Shown: piece after piece, positions 6,051 through 7,201 of the stretch | Numbering within the stretch: position 1 is the first letter of the stretch | How the letters are laid out: each line of letters starts with the position of its first letter | Source of the DNA: Spirochaetaceae bacterium | GTDB lineage: Bacteria > Spirochaetota > Spirochaetia > DSM-27196 > SKKC01 | DNA: 7,201 bases | Reading direction: 5' to 3' | Assembly: GCA_003554375.1 (NCBI GenBank) | Contig: PWGF01000375.1 | Coordinates: 1 to 7,201 of the forward strand | Position numbers and translations under genes: made by a program | The notes under the pieces: generated by a model | Told to the model about the DNA's origin: nothing | Database searches by the model: none | Seen by the model: only the letters and a program-made list of their open reading frames with translations

Positions 6051-6131
6051 GTTTGTTCAGTGTCAGCGCTACAGCGCCCATGTGTGCGCGCGCCGGGGCA
6101 AAGCAGATGCTCCACCGCGCCTCGAAGTCAT

Positions 6132-6160
6132 AGCACCCGTGCGTCCGCGCGGGTGCTTTT
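6132..6160 (+). terminator. Intrinsic-terminator-like stem-loop on the plus strand
   Basis: AGCACCCG (6132-6139) pairs perfectly with CGGGTGCT (6150-6157). Inside, T6140-G6149, G6141-C6148 and C6142-G6147 extend the stem to 11 bp with a GTCC loop. TTTT (6157-6160) follows, then CCTT. On the minus strand the T-G wobble becomes A-C and no T-run follows, so the element is better suited to plus-strand transcripts, although no plus-strand gene precedes it. On the minus strand it is simply a stem-loop in the permease/LolA-like gap. Confidence 0.55.
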
Positions 6161-6221
6161 CCTTACACCCCCAAGGTCGCCGACACCGGTATTCGCCTCC
6201 TTCCGGCATGCGCGATGAGCT

Positions 6222-7201
6222 TTACTCGGCCATCGCCTCCACCGGCACGATACTCAGCGCGCGTTTGAGCGGATAGATCAGCGAGACGATCGCAAGAAGC
6301 AATGCTCCTCCGACATGTGCCGCAACCAACTCCGCCGTTACGTTTCCCGCGATCGGCTCCCCGCCGAACAGAATCTCAATATAAGGATTGTCCACAACCA
6401 CGCCGGTAGCGTTCAACCCCCAAACTCCCGCGGCACCGAGCGCGATACCGAGCGCGGCTGCACCCACGACAACCATGATCGTCTCCAGCGATATCATCGC
6501 GCCGACCCGCGGACGCGAGGCCCCGAGCGCGCGCATCGTACCGATCTCTCCGGTACGCTCGATCACCGAGAGAACGAGCGCGTTCGTGGTGATGAGTGCC
6601 GCTCCGACCGCAACAAATACGAGCCCCGCATTGAACATCAGCTGCAGATACCACACGAGCTCCGCATTGCCTCCGACCGTGCCCTGCCAGTCACGAACCT
6701 GATATCCCTGATCCGGCCCGAAGTCGGCACGCTCCAGCCGGCGCATCACTGAGGCCGCTTGATCGCGATTCTCCAACGACAGAAGCAGGAAGTTCCAGGC
6801 GCCGTCCACCGTCCCACGCTCCTCATCCTCCGGGCCTTCGCCGGGCATCCTCTCTTGAGCGTCCGGCTCCGGCCGATCGCTGATTGCCGCTTCCAACTCG
6901 TCCAGATCTGTGGGGTCCATCCCGTCACGATCGTTGTCAGCCTCTTCCGCGTCCTTGGGCTCTTCCGCGTCCTCGAGTGTTTCGCCAAACGTGTCGGCTT
7001 CGCCGAAGAAGTCGTCCATGTCTCCCTCGAGGTACGCTCGTTCTTCCTCCGGGATCTCAACCTCACCGCCCGCGCCATATATGTAACCGTTGAGCGCTCG
7101 CGCCGTCTCGGCATCGACAATTGCCACCCGGTCAAGAAGATCGTCTTCTACGGGATAGCGAAATATCCCCACTACCGGGACTTCACGGATGGTGAAGGTC
7201 A
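6222..7201 (-). CDS. ABC transporter permease, FtsX/MacB (LolC/E) family, N-terminus outside the window
   Basis: The frame is open to the window edge and ends at TAA 6224-6222, giving 325 complete visible codons. A GTG at 7172 is in frame, but the coding sense continues upstream (FTIREVPVVGIF), so it is internal. The visible part is the end of the periplasmic domain followed by the FtsX domain. Three membrane segments lie at about residues 175-201, 226-250 and 284-302 (numbered from that GTG). The hallmark ERTGEIGTMRALGAS (205-219) follows the first of them, and the end IVPVEAMAE matches the usual P-x-E-A-(L/M) terminus. The fourth membrane segment and N-terminal half are outside. Residues 37-120 form a strikingly acidic insert (listed separately). 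With the downstream ATPase it should form a mechanotransmission-type ABC machine, as in LolCDE or MacB. The LolA-like gene between them points to lipoprotein or lipid cargo. Confidence 0.93.
   Translation of the reverse strand, partial: TFTIREVPVVGIFRYPVEDDLLDRVAIVDAETARALNGYIYGAGGEVEIPEEERAYLEGDMDDFFGEADTFGETLEDAEEPKDAEEADNDRDGMDPTDLDELEAAISDRPEPDAQERMPGEGPEDEERGTVDGAWNFLLLSLENRDQAASVMRRLERADFGPDQGYQVRDWQGTVGGNAELVWYLQLMFNAGLVFVAVGAALITTNALVLSVIERTGEIGTMRALGASRPRVGAMISLETIMVVVGAAALGIALGAAGVWGLNATGVVVDNPYIEILFGGEPIAGNVTAELVAAHVGGALLLAIVSLIYPLKRALSIVPVEAMAE
6813..7064 (-). other. Acidic, probably disordered insert in the permease periplasmic domain
   Basis: Residues 37-120 (numbered from the GTG at 7172) contain 36 Asp/Glu against 6 Arg/Lys in 84 positions, a net charge of about -30. 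They include Glu/Asp runs such as EEADNDRDGMD and PEDEERG. The segment lies between a MacB-like periplasmic subdomain and the return to the first FtsX-domain membrane helix, so it should face the periplasm. Confidence 0.75.

Larger units (their letters stand above)
5967..6221. other. Intercistronic gap between permease and LolA-like genes
   Basis: This 255-bp gap (on the minus strand, permease stop to the chosen LolA-like start) has no convincing gene. It holds a tandem 10-bp repeat and a strong stem-loop, listed separately. On the minus strand it is purine-rich close to the LolA-like start. Its size is large for an operon gap, so the LolA-like gene may have its own promoter here; none could be assigned. 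Confidence 0.55.

Noticed and set aside
4668..6218. 516-codon open frame on the plus strand, the longest uninterrupted frame in the window
   Set aside because: It lies antisense to the ATPase and LolA-like genes and runs across their gap. Its product is rich in His, Pro and Arg with no recognisable domain, and both opposing genes have intact motifs. It is a shadow of GC-rich codon use.
6222..7172. Permease beginning at the GTG at 7172
   Set aside because: The frame stays open and protein-like upstream to the window edge (FTIREVPVV), and an FtsX-family permease needs an N-terminal membrane segment that is not in the window.

Overview
The window is moderately GC-rich bacterial chromosome with strong AGGAGG-type ribosome binding sites. 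It reads like a diderm bacterium, because it carries an outer-membrane lipoprotein-sorting (LolA-like) protein next to a LolCDE/MacB-type ABC transporter. A strongly acidic periplasmic insert in the transporter fits a salt-tolerant or haloalkaliphilic host. The gene style suggests a free-living spirochaete of the Spirochaeta/Alkalispirochaeta kind, but this is an impression from memory and is not proved by the sequence. No mobile element, CRISPR array, tRNA or rRNA was seen.

Layout. (1) 1-495 (+): the C-terminal sensor domain of a DeoR-family repressor, cut by the window edge. (2) 496-683: a short convergent gap without a gene. (3) 684-1571 (-): a LysR-type regulator resembling OxyR/CynR, divergent from (4) 1821-4053 (+): leuC and leuD, the two subunits of 3-isopropylmalate dehydratase, which overlap by 8 nt and are probably translationally coupled. 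The 249-bp divergent region 1572-1820 has an AT-rich island. It holds a perfect 8-5-8 inverted repeat with ATAG-N7-CTAT and T-N11-A spacing, a good sigma-70-like promoter for leuCD, and a GC-rich hairpin just upstream of the leuC ribosome binding site. (5) 4054-4211: a convergent gap full of GC-rich inverted repeats. (6) 7201-4212 (-): a three-gene module read right to left. It contains an FtsX/MacB-family permease (N-terminus outside the window), a LolA-like outer-membrane lipoprotein-sorting protein with a signal peptide, and a LolD/MacB-type ATPase.

How the genes work together. The LysR regulator probably controls leuCD, and perhaps itself, from the palindrome between them. LeuCD isomerises 2-isopropylmalate to 3-isopropylmalate in leucine synthesis; leuA and leuB are not in the window. 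The ABC module looks like a mechanotransmission-type system in which the ATPase and permease act on a periplasmic or outer-leaflet substrate together with the LolA-fold protein.

The points most worth a second look are the operator and the cysteine-less OxyR-like regulator, the 50-residue low-complexity extension on LeuD, the acidic insert in the permease, and a well-formed plus-strand terminator lying antisense inside the ABC operon. No wholly new system was recognised.
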